Origin: Desulfobacteria bacterium
GTDB taxonomy: Bacteria; Desulfobacterota; Desulfobacteria; Desulfobacterales; C00003060
Assembly (NCBI GenBank): GCA_030145395.1
Contig: JAQYVR010000023.1
Span: 1 to 39,799 of the forward strand
Length of the DNA: 39,799 nucleotides
Direction of reading: 5' to 3'
A program made the position numbers and the translations under genes. Shown here one piece after another: positions 22,585 through 31,776 of the stretch. Within the stretch, counting starts at the first letter, position 1; each line of letters starts with the position of its first letter. Under the pieces are notes generated by a model. It saw only the letters and a list, made by a program, of their open reading frames with translations. It made no database searches and was not told the DNA's origin.

Positions 22585-25371
22585 TCATCCTGCAGACATC
22601 TTTCCTGTGTTAACCTTTAGAAGCCTGAAACCACCAGCGGGTATGCGCACCCGAACGCCTCTATTCTTTACTTTAAGCGTTTCATTTGAAATCGCATCTG
22701 AAATCGTAAATCCCTTTATCGAATCTCCAGCCGTCAACACCGTCTCAACGCCAAAAACATCCAGGCAGCCCGGATCGAGTAAATAGATCAAATAGCCGTC
22801 AGTGAACTTCTGGACCGAGAGAAAGACTCCATCTGCTTGGAACGGCATTGTCTCCTTTAACCCCTGAAGGCTTTCCAAAATCTTGCTTTTGGCAGAAGAG
22901 CCGTCCAACCTTTTGTTGCCGTCATATATGTGGTCGCCATCTGTTTTCCAGACTTTTTCCACCCCTTCCAATGAAGCATCGCGTATCCAATCCGGGACAA
23001 TCTGAACATAGCCATACTTGGTTTTGGGAAATATGGCTTCGGCAAAGTACTTTGTGCCGTACACATATCCCGACAGGCCATCTTCACCAACGCTTTGCAG
23101 CCCCAATCTGTGACCGAAGGTTTTATTGGTCACAGCCGACTTATAATATCGTTCCCAATATGCCTTTGGTCCTTTTGGACCGACCCACCCGTTTTGTGGG
23201 TCACGTTTAAGAGCCACTGGAGACAGTATGACCTGATTACTTCTGTCCACCGGTCGTATGATGTTTTTTCTGATGAGACTATGGAATAAACCCCGATGCC
23301 GCCCTGCGCCCTTGGACAACGCAATCTTACCGTTTCGTATGTCGAGGAATTCTTTCCCGCGCTCAACTCTGAAATAAGTGGCGCCCAGACTGGCGGCCAT
23401 CACCTCCATCCTTAAGATTACGTCGTCAGGGGTAACCATGAAGATGGACTCCCATTTCCAGGCGTCGTCTTGAGTGGAAAAGCCCCATTCTTGTACTTTT
23501 CCCGTCTTCCACAATCCCAGAATGGAGCCAATGTTCAGTTCCGGCATCACATATCGGTTGCTCTTATACATCGGTATAAGAATATCGCCAAAATCTGCAT
23601 TGAAAAATTTAGGCCCAACGTCTCTCATCATTGGAACCCGGTACCAAAAATCTTGATGCTCGTTCAAGATAACCTTCTTTCCGCCATATTTCTTGCACAA
23701 CTGCAGGACTCTTTCCATATTACCCACGAAAAGGTCCCAGTCCCTTGAACCATAACTGTCCTCGTGGAATATGAATCCCTTACATGATAGTGGTGCAATC
23801 TTCAGGATCTTTGCCACGGTATCCAAGCCTATGTGCATTTTGCAGTGCGCACCCGCAAGAAGAAAAAACGGAATTTTACTTCTTTCAAAATGTTGGACTA
23901 TCGCCAATATCTCGTCTTGACTCATCTGCCGGCCCCTGCGTGACCCTCTGCCTTGGCGGGCCGGCTTTCTTATTTCATGAATTCCTTCGATTAACATCAC
24001 AAACGCAAGTTTACTTGACCCCAAATCTGACAGGAACTTGTGGATTGCGTCAATATGGGGATCTGACGCTCGGCAACTATACAATACCTGGATCTTGGAC
24101 GACACTTGATCCAAAGCTTTCTGCCCTGAAGACATCCGAACCTTTTCGATGACCTCATTTATTTCGTCCGTCGGAGTCACTGTCAGGCCTTCTAACTTGG
24201 CCAGTCCTTTCTCACATCCATCTACGACATAAACCCGTCGACTTCGCGTTGATGAGCTTATCAGGAGTTCACTCTTCTTGTCTTTGTCCAAGTCATCAAG
24301 ATAAAAGCCATAGAAATTCCCATCCGGTCTGTAGTTGGAAATGATTCTCCCTTCGTGGTCCAAAATATAAATCGGGCTCCTACCTTTCTGGCCGTTTAGG
24401 ATCACACCGTGCAGCATGGCGACAATCTCCTTGTTCTTGTCGCCCCTCAAGTCTCCTACCGCGATCAAAGACGTGGAAAAATTATTTATGACGTCGCTGA
24501 ATCTTTTCTCCCAGATTCTCTTTCCTCTACCATCAAAGACTGAAATCATACCGTTCGGTCTGCTGCCCGTGATAATTTCGGGTTTCCCATCTGAATTGAT
24601 GTCATCGACAGTAATTGATCTTATCCAGCTAAGCTTTGCCCCTGGATGCTTTCGTGTCTCAGGCAACCTCTTACTAATATGCCACAACTCGTTTCCAGAA
24701 TCACTCAACGCAAATATGCCGTCCTCGTGTGTTCCAACGAGAACTTCTGATTTCCGATCATTGTTTATGTCGCCTACGTCCAAACAACTTATTGCACTCT
24801 TCGCAACATGCTTCTTCCACTTCAGTTTCCCATCTCTTTCCAATAAATGCACGTATCCTAAAACGTCCCCAGCCACGATTTCTTCTGTGCCGTCACCATC
24901 CACGTCTCCCAGGGCCAAGGACAGAAATGTCACCTCGCTTCTGTATGTTATGACAACTTTGCCTGTGTGATCAAACACACACACACATCCTTCAGCGTCT
25001 TGTATAATAGCCCCAATCTTCCTTCTTCCCTTCTTATCCGTATCGCCGACACACAAGAAAGACGGAATGCCGTTGACCGGGCTCTTCCATAGGGTCCGGC
25101 CTGCTAGAGTTAACGCCCGGACAGTGCCATCCACGCTTCCCGTAATGATTTCATGCTCGCCGTTTCCGTCAACGTCACTACCTACAATAGACACGACGAC
25201 GGAGGGGGTATCATAAGACTTGGCTGAAGGCCCCACGGCTGCATATACTTTGAAACGGGTACCGAGGGATGCCGTAATTATGCATGATAAGACGCAAGAA
25301 AGAAACAGGACTCCAATCTTGCCATTCTTCGCCCTTTCCCGTGCAACAATATTCTGTGTTTCGTTATCCAA
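22585..25371 (-). CDS. secreted FG-GAP/VCBS beta-propeller fused to a glycosidase-like domain
   Basis: The 928-residue protein has a basic N-terminus and a hydrophobic stretch (IGVLFLSCVLSCIITASLG) with probable cleavage after VYA near residue 44. Seven Asp-rich calcium-loop repeats follow over residues ~65-375 (DVDGNGEHEI, DTDKKGRRKI, DVDGDGTEEI, DINNDRKSEV, DINSDGKPEI, DLRGDKNKEI, DLDKDKKSEL), suggesting a seven-bladed propeller. Residues ~430-900 look like an alpha/beta barrel plus beta domain. The stretch around WGFSTQDDAWKWES and LGATYFRVE reminds me of GH98 enzymes, but that is memory-level resemblance only. The start is TTG, directly after an in-frame stop, with a poor ribosome-binding site. 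It could trim, bind or release the polymer outside the cell. Confidence 0.7.
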   Translation of the reverse strand: MDNETQNIVARERAKNGKIGVLFLSCVLSCIITASLGTRFKVYAAVGPSAKSYDTPSVVVSIVGSDVDGNGEHEIITGSVDGTVRALTLAGRTLWKSPVNGIPSFLCVGDTDKKGRRKIGAIIQDAEGCVCVFDHTGKVVITYRSEVTFLSLALGDVDGDGTEEIVAGDVLGYVHLLERDGKLKWKKHVAKSAISCLDVGDINNDRKSEVLVGTHEDGIFALSDSGNELWHISKRLPETRKHPGAKLSWIRSITVDDINSDGKPEIITGSRPNGMISVFDGRGKRIWEKRFSDVINNFSTSLIAVGDLRGDKNKEIVAMLHGVILNGQKGRSPIYILDHEGRIISNYRPDGNFYGFYLDDLDKDKKSELLISSSTRSRRVYVVDGCEKGLAKLEGLTVTPTDEINEVIEKVRMSSGQKALDQVSSKIQVLYSCRASDPHIDAIHKFLSDLGSSKLAFVMLIEGIHEIRKPARQGRGSRRGRQMSQDEILAIVQHFERSKIPFFLLAGAHCKMHIGLDTVAKILKIAPLSCKGFIFHEDSYGSRDWDLFVGNMERVLQLCKKYGGKKVILNEHQDFWYRVPMMRDVGPKFFNADFGDILIPMYKSNRYVMPELNIGSILGLWKTGKVQEWGFSTQDDAWKWESIFMVTPDDVILRMEVMAASLGATYFRVERGKEFLDIRNGKIALSKGAGRHRGLFHSLIRKNIIRPVDRSNQVILSPVALKRDPQNGWVGPKGPKAYWERYYKSAVTNKTFGHRLGLQSVGEDGLSGYVYGTKYFAEAIFPKTKYGYVQIVPDWIRDASLEGVEKVWKTDGDHIYDGNKRLDGSSAKSKILESLQGLKETMPFQADGVFLSVQKFTDGYLIYLLDPGCLDVFGVETVLTAGDSIKGFTISDAISNETLKVKNRGVRVRIPAGGFRLLKVNTGKMSAG

Positions 25372-25419
25372 TTTCCGCTATTTCAACCCACCCTGTAGAG
25401 ACGTTGCTTCAATTGACAA

Positions 25420-26811
25420 TCATTGGGACTCACCCTCGGTATATATCCTGATAGCAGCCACATTTAATCCCAAAAGGGCCCAAAACTCTCTCTCTATTAA
25501 GACAAAATTCACGATCAATCCTTGGAAGGCATAAACCGCTATTGTTGCAAACAAAGCGGCCAGGACGCACCTTTCCCTGGCATCTGATGACGACTTCAGC
25601 CCATACTTTACGTACCTCAAGAAAGCCATAGCCGCTCCCGCAAACAGTATAAACCCAATAATTCCATACTCAGCTGCCAGGTAGACATAAAGGCTATGAG
25701 GTGATTTCAGTCTCCGCGCTCCATACGACTCGGAGAGGACATGAAATCCACCTGCACCGGCACCCAGGAAAGGGTTCTCCCCAATCATTCGGAACGCCGC
25801 TTCCCAAACCACGGTTCTCCCCTCGACACTGCGAGTCTCCTGAGGTTCAAGTAATCCAGCTATCCTTTTCATGTATACGTCGCGATAGGCAGGACCACTG
25901 ACCACAAAGAAGAGCGCCGCAATGACTGCTCCGGCAATGAAGAACTTCTTCCCTCCTTTTTTGGTGATGTGGAACAAAATCATGGTACCCACCACAAACC
26001 CCATGACACTGTTTCTCGAGAACGTCGACATGAGAGCAAAAATCATTATCACGACAAGAAGGACAGAGAGGAGCCTGAACTTTCTTCGTGGCTGTAAAAA
26101 GAATTGCGATATGGTCATGATGAGACACGTGTTCATAAAAAAACCAAGCCTGTTAGCACCCTCTTTCAGAGCAGTAGCCCTCAAGAAGCCCCACCGCATT
26201 ATCGTCTTCTTAGAAAGCCCTGTTAAGTGCTGCAAAATTTCAGTGAAAACTTCATACAACGCAACGAAGGCGGCCAATCCCCCTGAGATGATCCAAGTCA
26301 GGAGCGTAAGATCGAGCTCTCTTTTATTTCTGACCAGATTTATCGTTAGGTAAAAGATAAACACGCCATTTAGTTTTCTGAGGAATTCCTTCCCACCTAC
26401 CGCCGGTGATGGACTCCACAAAATAGACAGAAAAACCCACAACATGAAAGCCACGAGCCACAGGTCCACATAGCTTCCCCTTATCTCCACGTGTCGCTTT
26501 GTTATTCGATTTGCGACCCAGCTGAGCCCTGCAATAATGAAACAAGCATCTGAAAACCGCAGATCGACCTGACCGGCCGCCTCGGCCTGCCCTGTCAGAG
26601 TTATAGACCATACCGGCAGAAGGAAGATTCCTAGAAGATATGCAAAGAAATAGTTTGACAACATGATGATGGCAAGGGGCACCAGCACTAACAACAAGAT
26701 GGCCGTCTTTGAAGGCACAACAAGACAGTACACCCCGATCGCCATCTCAAGAATAATGAGCGCAGTCCATTTTGTAAGTGTGCCGTCTATTTTGAGGGCT
26801 TCCAACTTCAC
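25420..26811 (-). CDS. O-antigen polymerase/ligase-like membrane protein (Wzy/WaaL family)
   Basis: The ~463-residue protein has about ten to twelve hydrophobic segments and a large loop before the last helices. That loop contains GRTVVWEAAFRMIGENPFLGAGAGGFHVL and, after it, KSPHSLYVYLAAEYGIIGF, the Wzy_C pattern of O-antigen ligases and polymerases. I prefer the GTG at 26811, which has GAGGA 6 bp upstream. A TTG at 26829 lacks a ribosome-binding site. It would polymerise lipid-linked repeat units, or transfer the chain to an acceptor, on the periplasmic side. The neighbouring flippase fits a Wzx/Wzy pathway. Confidence 0.88.
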   Translation of the reverse strand: MKLEALKIDGTLTKWTALIILEMAIGVYCLVVPSKTAILLLVLVPLAIIMLSNYFFAYLLGIFLLPVWSITLTGQAEAAGQVDLRFSDACFIIAGLSWVANRITKRHVEIRGSYVDLWLVAFMLWVFLSILWSPSPAVGGKEFLRKLNGVFIFYLTINLVRNKRELDLTLLTWIISGGLAAFVALYEVFTEILQHLTGLSKKTIMRWGFLRATALKEGANRLGFFMNTCLIMTISQFFLQPRRKFRLLSVLLVVIMIFALMSTFSRNSVMGFVVGTMILFHITKKGGKKFFIAGAVIAALFFVVSGPAYRDVYMKRIAGLLEPQETRSVEGRTVVWEAAFRMIGENPFLGAGAGGFHVLSESYGARRLKSPHSLYVYLAAEYGIIGFILFAGAAMAFLRYVKYGLKSSSDARERCVLAALFATIAVYAFQGLIVNFVLIEREFWALLGLNVAAIRIYTEGESQ

Positions 26812-26850
26812 CTCATGTCCTCTGTTCAAATCTGGCGCTTGACCGTATCC

Positions 26851-28266
26851 TCAGGAAATATCGTTATATTTGTTGAGCCTTTCCTCGTAAACGATCCTGT
26901 TGATTTTCTCCGGATCCATTGCCCCATGACACGCTATCAGTTCGCCTACGTTTAATGCACTTTCAATAGCTGTCGCCATATTGTCATGCTGGTAAAGGCC
27001 CTGTCTGCCGATAGAAACCAGATTGGACATCCCGCCTAAGTAATCCAGAAGGGATTTCAAGTGGTCCTGGTAATTGAGAAAATACACAGGATAAACAGCG
27101 GGAATCTTGACAGAGAAATACTCTATAACCTCTTTTCTCGAAAAAATGCCTATTTTCTCTATTTCATCCATGACAAGGTCATATATTTGGTCCTCGGTAT
27201 GTTCCCACATCTCATCTCCTGGATTGGTGCATATCTCCACGGACAAGGATGTCACATTCTCAGGAGCCATCTCCGGCGAGAAGTGCTTGTACTCCGTGAT
27301 TCTCTTAAATGACGTATCTTTGGTCGAAAAATAGACTAAACAGTGATCGAACAATTTCTCTCTATCGACCACCATGTAAAGAATAATGAGATGCCGATGC
27401 CTAACCGAGCCAGCTGAACTCGAAACCTTTTGGTCGGCTTTGGGCCTGATCCGACGGACAAGGTCAGAAATCTTTATTGTAGAAACAACAAAATCTGTCT
27501 CAACCGGTCTGCGACTTCCCTCTCGGCTGACCAGAATCTCCTTAACGTTCCCGTTGTTGGCCACAATTTCTTCAACGGGGGAATTAAGCTGAATCTCACC
27601 GCCATTCTTCACCACGTAGGCGGACAGGTGCTCAGCCACCTCTCCAATCCCTCCAGGACAGTAGTAGGGATATCGCCTTTTATTCTTTGCCCAGGGGTTT
27701 ATTGCAGCATTCACGACGTGCCAAAGATTCAGGTTAGCAATCGGTTTGAGTCTGTGTTTACCCCAATCTGATGATATGTCCCCAGCGGGGATCCCGTACA
27801 GCTTCCTGACGTAAGTATCCAATTCTATATAGTCGAATAGCGGCTTCCCGATTCTGCTCTTAACCCATCCTTCAAGCGTTTCCTGACCATTCCGTATCAG
27901 CAAATTACTCAGGGCGGCCCCCACGACGGCTTCCGGCAACTTCCTTTTCTCAATACGAGCCAGAATCTCCTTAGGTCTGAACGGATGGTTAAAAATCTTG
28001 TTCTGTATGTATATACCTTGTTTCAAATTCCCGTTTTCGACGATGACCCTCTCAGCATCGAAGAACATGTTCAGTTTAGGAATGACTTTCTTAGCAAAGA
28101 ATATGTGCGGACCAAGGTCAAAGACATGACCATCTCTCTTAAAACTTGCAGCCAGCCCCCCGACCCTATCAGCTTTTTCAAAGACCGTGACTTCAATCCC
28201 ACTGTGCACCAATGCAGCAGCTACGCTCAAGCCTGAAATCCCGGCGCCAATGACTATGACACGCAT
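26851..28266 (-). CDS. FAD-dependent amine-oxidase-fold oxidoreductase (protoporphyrinogen oxidase/UGM-like)
   Basis: The 471-residue flavoprotein begins with a classical dinucleotide-binding motif, VIVIGAGISGLSVAAAL, ending in an acidic residue at EKADRVGGLAASF. The segment GHVFDLGPHIFF follows. The C-terminal FAD-contact segment is SIGRQGLYQHDNMATAIESAL. This resembles the PPOX/UDP-galactopyranose-mutase-like proteins found in many polysaccharide loci. True UGM is shorter (about 370-400 residues), so a ring-contraction role is only one option; sugar oxidation or desaturation is another. It sits 39 bp before the polymerase gene and 78 bp after the flippase gene, in the same transcription unit. 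Confidence 0.82.
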   Translation of the reverse strand: MRVIVIGAGISGLSVAAALVHSGIEVTVFEKADRVGGLAASFKRDGHVFDLGPHIFFAKKVIPKLNMFFDAERVIVENGNLKQGIYIQNKIFNHPFRPKEILARIEKRKLPEAVVGAALSNLLIRNGQETLEGWVKSRIGKPLFDYIELDTYVRKLYGIPAGDISSDWGKHRLKPIANLNLWHVVNAAINPWAKNKRRYPYYCPGGIGEVAEHLSAYVVKNGGEIQLNSPVEEIVANNGNVKEILVSREGSRRPVETDFVVSTIKISDLVRRIRPKADQKVSSSAGSVRHRHLIILYMVVDREKLFDHCLVYFSTKDTSFKRITEYKHFSPEMAPENVTSLSVEICTNPGDEMWEHTEDQIYDLVMDEIEKIGIFSRKEVIEYFSVKIPAVYPVYFLNYQDHLKSLLDYLGGMSNLVSIGRQGLYQHDNMATAIESALNVGELIACHGAMDPEKINRIVYEERLNKYNDIS

Positions 28267-28344
28267 TCGGTTGCCCCACAGACAAGTTTGGACTTTCCTT
28301 CGACGATCTCAAATTCCACAATGACTCTGACAAGCATTATCATG

Positions 28345-29796
28345 TTAAACACCCGCGGGCTTGGCCGACGGCGTTCGGGTCAGCACCTGTCTAAAAAAAG
28401 ATATCTCGTCCTCGGTAAAGGTTCTTATCGCAAAGAGGATCCCAGCATAGATCCCAACTTCCAGGACCCCGCCCAACAAGAAATGAATGCCGTTAAACAT
28501 GCTCAAGACCCCATAGGTCACCAAACCGGCAAGAAGCGGCTTGATGATGTCGGGTAAAAACACCTTGAGTCGGAAGTGCTTCAATATGAAATAGACACCG
28601 AAACACACCGGGGCCATTTCAGCAACAAGAGCAGCTATGCAGGACCCCTTGTAACCCATTTGAGGAATGAGCAGGAAGTTCAGCAAAACATTCACGCATA
28701 AAGCCACACCCATCCCAACTGTTGTCAGGAATTGTTTATCTCCTGCCACAAGGGTCTTTTCCAGAAAACTGGTCAGAAACAGGGGAACGATGCACCACGC
28801 TAAAATCCCTAAGGCAGGTGCGGCTTGAACATATTCCTTACCGAAAACCAAAACGACGATCGAGTCCGAGAAGGTGCTCAAGAAAATGGCCAGGGAAAGC
28901 CCCAGAACCAAGGCAAACTTCAATGATTTCTCATAGGCCAGTCTCAAAGATGATCCGGATTCCTCTTTTAATCTAGAAAGAACAGGAAACAACGCCTGGG
29001 AAGACGCTTCGCCAATGAACATAAGATTGAGGATGATCTTGTGGGGCCCGCTGAACATACCAACATCATATTTGGTTCTCATGGCGGCCAACATCAATAT
29101 GCCCGCTCTTAAATTGAACTTTCTAAAGACACCTCTTATTGCCAGGGGATAAGCCTCTTTAAATAGAAACTTGGACAGGCCTTTGACCTCCGTATACTCA
29201 GGCCTTGCAAAAAGCCGAGTGACGAGAACATAAGCAAACACGCACCCTGTCAAATGAGCCACTAAGAGGGCACCAAAAATCCCCTTCAACCCCACATCAT
29301 AGGCAATGGCCACAACCACCAGCAGGAGGTAAAGGGTTTGGGTGATAAATGTCTGAAGTGTTCCAAAGCCCATTCGTTCATAGGCCTGGTATACGGCCCA
29401 GAAGAATCTGCCTAAAAACTTAAACAGCTCTGCAACAACACATATGAGGGCCACATAGAAGATGTGCTTCGATGGGGCCAGTGCATAAAAGACAATGCTC
29501 ACAATGCCGAGCGTCACCACAGATAGAACAGACTGGAGGATGAGCCCAGCGGCCAGAAATTGAGGTGCTTTCGCCTTGTCCTTGGCCACTTCCCTGCAAA
29601 AGATCATGGGCACGCCCATGCCTGCGGTCACTTCTGAAATTGTTACAAACGCCAAGATATAAGCATATTGGCCGAACCCTTCCGGGCCAAGATGTCTTGC
29701 GATCATACCAATCGTAAGAATCCCGATACCGGACCTGATAATCTTCTGTCCATAATTGGCGAATGAATTCTTTATGAATCTCTTACCTGTTCCCAT
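28345..29796 (-). CDS. Wzx-like oligosaccharide flippase (MOP superfamily)
   Basis: The 483-residue membrane protein has about 12-14 hydrophobic helices with short charged loops. The N-terminus MGTGKRFIKNSFANYGQKI is typical of Polysacc_synt flippases, followed by IARHLGPEGFGQYAYILAF, a strongly conserved segment of the family. It would move the undecaprenyl-linked repeat unit from the cytosolic to the periplasmic leaflet, where the Wzy-like protein acts. It starts at an ATG with a GGGAAA ribosome-binding site. It lies between a repeat-filled gap upstream and the FAD gene downstream. Confidence 0.9.
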   Translation of the reverse strand: MGTGKRFIKNSFANYGQKIIRSGIGILTIGMIARHLGPEGFGQYAYILAFVTISEVTAGMGVPMIFCREVAKDKAKAPQFLAAGLILQSVLSVVTLGIVSIVFYALAPSKHIFYVALICVVAELFKFLGRFFWAVYQAYERMGFGTLQTFITQTLYLLLVVVAIAYDVGLKGIFGALLVAHLTGCVFAYVLVTRLFARPEYTEVKGLSKFLFKEAYPLAIRGVFRKFNLRAGILMLAAMRTKYDVGMFSGPHKIILNLMFIGEASSQALFPVLSRLKEESGSSLRLAYEKSLKFALVLGLSLAIFLSTFSDSIVVLVFGKEYVQAAPALGILAWCIVPLFLTSFLEKTLVAGDKQFLTTVGMGVALCVNVLLNFLLIPQMGYKGSCIAALVAEMAPVCFGVYFILKHFRLKVFLPDIIKPLLAGLVTYGVLSMFNGIHFLLGGVLEVGIYAGILFAIRTFTEDEISFFRQVLTRTPSAKPAGV

Positions 29797-29862
29797 AGGA
29801 TTTCCCGACTGTCCTAACTCAAAAGGTCTTTTGGCATGCTGTTTCTTCCAACATTTGAAGAA

Positions 29863-29986
29863 TCCTGCAGCAAGCTGCAGGGAATCTTCGACCGTAGGGA
29901 AGTATACTATTCTTAGATTGGCTCGCTAACCCCGCAGCAAGTCGCTATGGCGACGGCGCGCTGCGGGGAATGCGCTCGCTGTTGCG
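29863..29986. repeat. double palindromic repeat between AlkP paralogue 2 and the flippase
   Basis: Two palindromes: CCTGCAGC-AA-GCTGCAGG (29863-29880), and CCCCGCAGC (29929-29937) pairing with GCTGCGGGG (29959-29967) around an inner GTCGC-TATG-GCGAC hairpin (29940-29953). The distal 25 bases (29962-29986) recur on the opposite strand at 37385-37409 with one mismatch. The repeat ends 2 bp before the stop codon of the AlkP gene at 29989. Confidence 0.7.
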
Positions 29987-29988
29987 GT

Positions 29989-31701
29989 TCAAAGATACCC
30001 CAGCTGCCGTAATCTTTCAGATATGATTTCTTCTTCTTCAGGACTGTATTCTTGTTTTTCTTTCTCCTCAACATCGTCGGATGAAAGATGTTCCACCTGG
30101 TGACAAGCGACGTACTCGTCTTGAAAAAGGTCAATCAGGACACTGCCATCCATATTTTCTGGTACCGGAAGACCCATCATGTAGAGAATGGTTGGAGCAA
30201 TATCCACGATATTGGCGGGTTTGGAGATTCTTCCCCTTTCTCGCAGATGCTTCCCCTTCATGATCAAGATACCTTCAAGCCTGTGAGTCGCGTTGGGCAG
30301 CTTGTCCATCTCGTTCCTAGTGAGAGGCGCTATCCAAGATGTCTTGTCTTCATCCCTGTTGCTTCTTTTCAAGACATAAGTATATTTGCTTTTACCTTCT
30401 GTCAGAATAATATCGGGCGCGTTGTCCATGTAGGGTCCGGAATAGAGCTCCTCTTTCCTGAAAACCTCAGGGAAAATTAGTGCTTGACTGTCCGGGTCTT
30501 TCATCTGTTTCACTTTCTCAATAACTTGTTCTCGCACATTCTGATATTCTTCCCCTGGGGAAACAATACCCTTAGGCTGGCACCCCCTAACGTTTATCCA
30601 AATGTTTCCCTTTTTTTCGTCAGAGTAGGCCGTTGTCTTTTCCCAATCAATATTTGAAAACGCTTCCTGGCTAATAAAATTGTCCTTAAGCATAGGCATG
30701 CTCTTCACCAGACGCGATCTCCACTTTTTAGGAATTCTGCTTCGAACAAAATTTAAGAAATCTCCCTTTTGCTTTTTCGGGACAAAGCCAAACAGCCCAC
30801 CACCGGAGATATTCCTTTTCTCCTCGAATTCCAGGAATCCTTGACAGCTAAGCCACTTGTTGAGGAATATCTTCTTGCCGTTGATACCTCCATGGCCGTG
30901 GTCTGACACCACAACGATGTTCACCTCTTCGTCCAAAGACCCGATCAGTCTCCCAATAGCTTCATCTATGCGCCCGTATAGGGAGGCAATGGCATTTTTC
31001 ACTTCTTCGCTCGCGTTCTCGTCGTAAGACGGGTGATTCGGATCAGAATACTTCCAGAAGTAATGCTGGACTTGATCCGTGAATCGACAGACATACATGA
31101 AGAAATCCCACGGCTCTTGCTTGAGCAAATAGTTCAGCGTCTTCATATGCACTTCAAAGGCTTTTTCGATCTCTTTGAGGAAGGCTTCCGGGCGTCCCTT
31201 TGCTATGTAGTCCTTGACTCCCAACTCAATAATATACTCACCCACCTGGCTGGATATTTTTTCACTCAGCTCCTTGGGGTATGTATAGTCACTATCTGTG
31301 CTTGGGGCGTCCATGCCAGATATCATGAAACCGTTAACTTCTTCAGGAGGATACGTGAAAGGGACATTTAACACACCGACCCTTTTTCCATGGTCGCTCA
31401 GAATCCGCCACAGGGACTTCCCTCGGCGATGCGAAGCATTCAGAAATTTCAGCTTATACTCGCTTTTAACGTGCTCGGTAAAATCCACGATGCCATGTTT
31501 TCCAGGGTTCATTCCCGTCATAAACGATGACCATGCTTGTGCACTAAAGGGATGAATCGTAGAAAGTAGTTCCCTGCCGCAACCTTGCTGAATCAAATTT
31601 TCCAAGTTAGGAAGTCGGCCCTTTGCGATCAGTGCATCGATAATATCAAAGGTGGCCCCATCCAAACCCAGAACAAATACTCTTCTCGATTCTCTTTTCA
31701 T
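29989..31701 (-). CDS. AlkP-superfamily phosphodiesterase-like enzyme, paralogue 2
   Basis: From the ATG at 31701 the product has 570 residues. Putative active-site elements: Asp14 in VLGLDGATFDII, Ser of HPFSAQAWSSF followed by TGMNPGKHGIVDF, RFTDQVQHYFW, VVVSDHGHGG and NATHRLEGILIMKG. No signal peptide is present. The C-terminus is YSPEEEEIISERLRQLGYL. The start is set by alignment with the paralogues; the GTG pair 12-15 bp upstream or a frame start at 31755 would only add an unrelated N-terminus. It is the last of three AlkP genes interrupted by one methyltransferase gene, and lies 75 bp after paralogue 3. Substrate unknown. Confidence 0.85.
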   Translation of the reverse strand: MKRESRRVFVLGLDGATFDIIDALIAKGRLPNLENLIQQGCGRELLSTIHPFSAQAWSSFMTGMNPGKHGIVDFTEHVKSEYKLKFLNASHRRGKSLWRILSDHGKRVGVLNVPFTYPPEEVNGFMISGMDAPSTDSDYTYPKELSEKISSQVGEYIIELGVKDYIAKGRPEAFLKEIEKAFEVHMKTLNYLLKQEPWDFFMYVCRFTDQVQHYFWKYSDPNHPSYDENASEEVKNAIASLYGRIDEAIGRLIGSLDEEVNIVVVSDHGHGGINGKKIFLNKWLSCQGFLEFEEKRNISGGGLFGFVPKKQKGDFLNFVRSRIPKKWRSRLVKSMPMLKDNFISQEAFSNIDWEKTTAYSDEKKGNIWINVRGCQPKGIVSPGEEYQNVREQVIEKVKQMKDPDSQALIFPEVFRKEELYSGPYMDNAPDIILTEGKSKYTYVLKRSNRDEDKTSWIAPLTRNEMDKLPNATHRLEGILIMKGKHLRERGRISKPANIVDIAPTILYMMGLPVPENMDGSVLIDLFQDEYVACHQVEHLSSDDVEEKEKQEYSPEEEEIISERLRQLGYL

Positions 31702-31776
31702 TGGGTCATTCACCACTAAGCAAATGTTTCTCCGGCAATGACTCACTCCGAGCACGCAAGGAAGCCACTGATAACC

